Source: a virus. From it: a stretch of 21,620 bases of DNA. The stretch lies in IMG/VR virus record IMGVR_UViG_3300000116_000240, positions 1-21,620 of that record. The stretch is one strand, 5' to 3'. The translations under genes were made by a program, and so were the position numbers. The notes beneath the pieces are model-generated. The model did no database searches, had not been told where the DNA came from, and saw nothing but the letters and a program-made list of their open reading frames with translations. Below are positions 20,715 to 21,620 of this stretch, in pieces (within the stretch, counting starts at the first letter, position 1; every line of letters starts with the position of its first letter).

Positions 20715-21620
20715 TTAAAGTGTTGATTTTTGTTGTATCATTGTGTTTATTTGTTGTGAATCTGTGACTTGTTGTTCAACCACATACGCTTGTATTGGTG
20801 CATCTTGTGTGAATGCAGTGTTGAATTGTTCTGTGATTGATGGAAGACCAGACAAATCAACAAGTGATTCCATATCTGTTGACTGACCACCTTGTCCACC
20901 ACCACTTGGAATTGATGCACTACTTGGTGCTTGAACATTTGCTGGTTTTTCTGTTTTAACTGACAATATTTCTTTTACGTTTTTGATACCAGTTGCCAAA
21001 GTTAAACCAGCAGTCACAAATGAAAATGGTGGTGGTGATGATGCCAATGCCATGTTCACTGCTTTGTATGTGTCAATTGTAGCTGATGCAACACCAGATA
21101 CTTTTGCCATTGCTGAACCTTCAGCAAATAGATTTCCAGCCATGTTGATTGAATTCTGCAAGATGTCAAGTTGTTGCATCTTGTATTTCTTTTCAATTTC
21201 AACTTGTTGCTTTGCAAATTCTTCTTGTATTGCAGTTGTGTCTTGTCCAGACTTAGTTGCTAAATCAATCTTTTGTTTATACCACTGGTCAAGTTCTGTC
21301 AGTTCAATTTCTCTTTCTGTCTTGCCTATTGTGGCAAGTTCCATCACTGCATCTTTTTGTTCTTGAATCAACCCTTGTTCATTTGTCAGTTGTTCAGATT
21401 TTTGACCAGCAATCCTTTCTTCTATGTCAATCTGTTCAAGAAGTGCTTGTTGATATGCAGTTTGAAGTTCAACTGATTTTTCATTTGTGTCAAGTTCAAG
21501 TTTTGCAATTCTGACCTTTTCATCTGCAATTGCTTTTTCTTTTGCAGTTTGGTCTTCAAGTATTCTTCCAAGTTCTTCGTTTGCTTCAATTCTGTCTTGT
21601 ATTGACCTGGACACATCATC
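20715..21620 (-). CDS. Tail tape measure protein, C-terminal part; 5' end outside window
   Basis: The frame is open at the right edge and supplies 301 residues. The first 170 are a long coiled coil (EANEELGRILEDQTAKEKAI, ERIAGQKSEQLTNEQGL), followed by a small-residue hydrophobic segment (YKAVNMALASSPPPFSFVTA, GLTLATGIKNVKEIL) typical of the C-terminal part of tape measure proteins in Bacteroidota phages. A Ser/Gly/Gln-rich linker and a short helical end follow. The protein sets tail length and takes part in DNA delivery. It is unusual that the prohead protease gene follows it directly. Confidence 0.82.
   Translation of the reverse strand, partial: DDVSRSIQDRIEANEELGRILEDQTAKEKAIADEKVRIAKLELDTNEKSVELQTAYQQALLEQIDIEERIAGQKSEQLTNEQGLIQEQKDAVMELATIGKTEREIELTELDQWYKQKIDLATKSGQDTTAIQEEFAKQQVEIEKKYKMQQLDILQNSINMAGNLFAEGSAMAKVSGVASATIDTYKAVNMALASSPPPFSFVTAGLTLATGIKNVKEILSVKTEKPANVQAPSSASIPSGGGQGGQSTDMESLVDLSGLPSITEQFNTAFTQDAPIQAYVVEQQVTDSQQINTMIQQKSTL

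Noticed and set aside
20983-21366. 127-codon plus-strand frame
   Set aside because: It lies opposite the tape measure gene, contains Cys/Ser-rich shadow composition and resembles no family.
1-21620. CRISPR arrays, tRNA genes, insertion sequences, integrase or attachment sites
   Set aside because: I saw no regularly spaced repeats, cloverleaf sequences, transposase motifs or terminal inverted repeats anywhere in the window.

Overview
The window is a continuous piece of a tailed-phage genome of siphovirus type, or of a prophage, although no integrase or host gene is visible. Every gene I can support lies on the minus strand, so transcription runs from position 21620 towards position 1. The host is probably a member of the Bacteroidota. 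The DNA is AT-rich, and start codons are preceded by A-rich leaders (several contain AACTAAAAA) rather than Shine-Dalgarno sequences. A few intergenic gaps carry near matches to the Bacteroidota -7 box TAnnTTTG, and several proteins resemble families I associate with Bacteroidota phages. Both ends of the window cut through genes.

Layout in transcription order. (1) 21620-14354, virion block: C-terminus of the tape measure protein, XkdF-like prohead protease, scaffold-like protein, HK97-fold major capsid protein, a possible tail tube protein, two small or unknown structural genes, a long portal protein and a gp6-like connector. (2) 14354-12174: small basic protein, small membrane protein, M15-family endolysin, holin-like two-helix protein, calcineurin-like phosphoesterase and a conserved small protein. 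(3) 12173-12043, an AT-rich gap, then a 53-codon gene with its own hairpin that looks like an inserted cassette. (4) 11836-5139, early/replication/regulation block: small unknowns, an orphan C5 cytosine methyltransferase, helix-turn-helix proteins, SSB, winged-helix replication initiator, VRR-NUC nuclease, an ECF-like sigma factor, a Cys-rich zinc protein and an HNH protein. (5) 4910-1, packaging and tail block: small and large terminase, a tail assembly chaperone pair joined by an apparent -1 frameshift on nine T residues, a tail-terminator-like protein fused to a lectin-like domain, a gp10-like tail completion protein, and a truncated virion protein.

The genes are tightly packed, with many ATGA or TAATG overlaps, so most are probably translated from a few long transcripts. 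Two hairpins flank the putative tail tube gene just after the major capsid gene and may set the dose of capsid and tube relative to portal. The sigma factor lies between the replication and packaging genes, where it could drive late transcription.

Several short genes were found by direct translation: 11305-11472, 11735-11836, 11881-12042, 12174-12320, 14111-14266, 14247-14354 and the truncated gene at 1-474.

The most unusual signal is in the DNA itself. Every one of the 16 GATC tetramers I could find is part of GGATC/GATCC, and codon choice actively avoids all other GATC. This suggests past selection by a GATC-specific restriction system with a tolerated or protected GGATC context, and may be linked to the phage's own methyltransferase, whose long variable region would fit a multi-specific enzyme.
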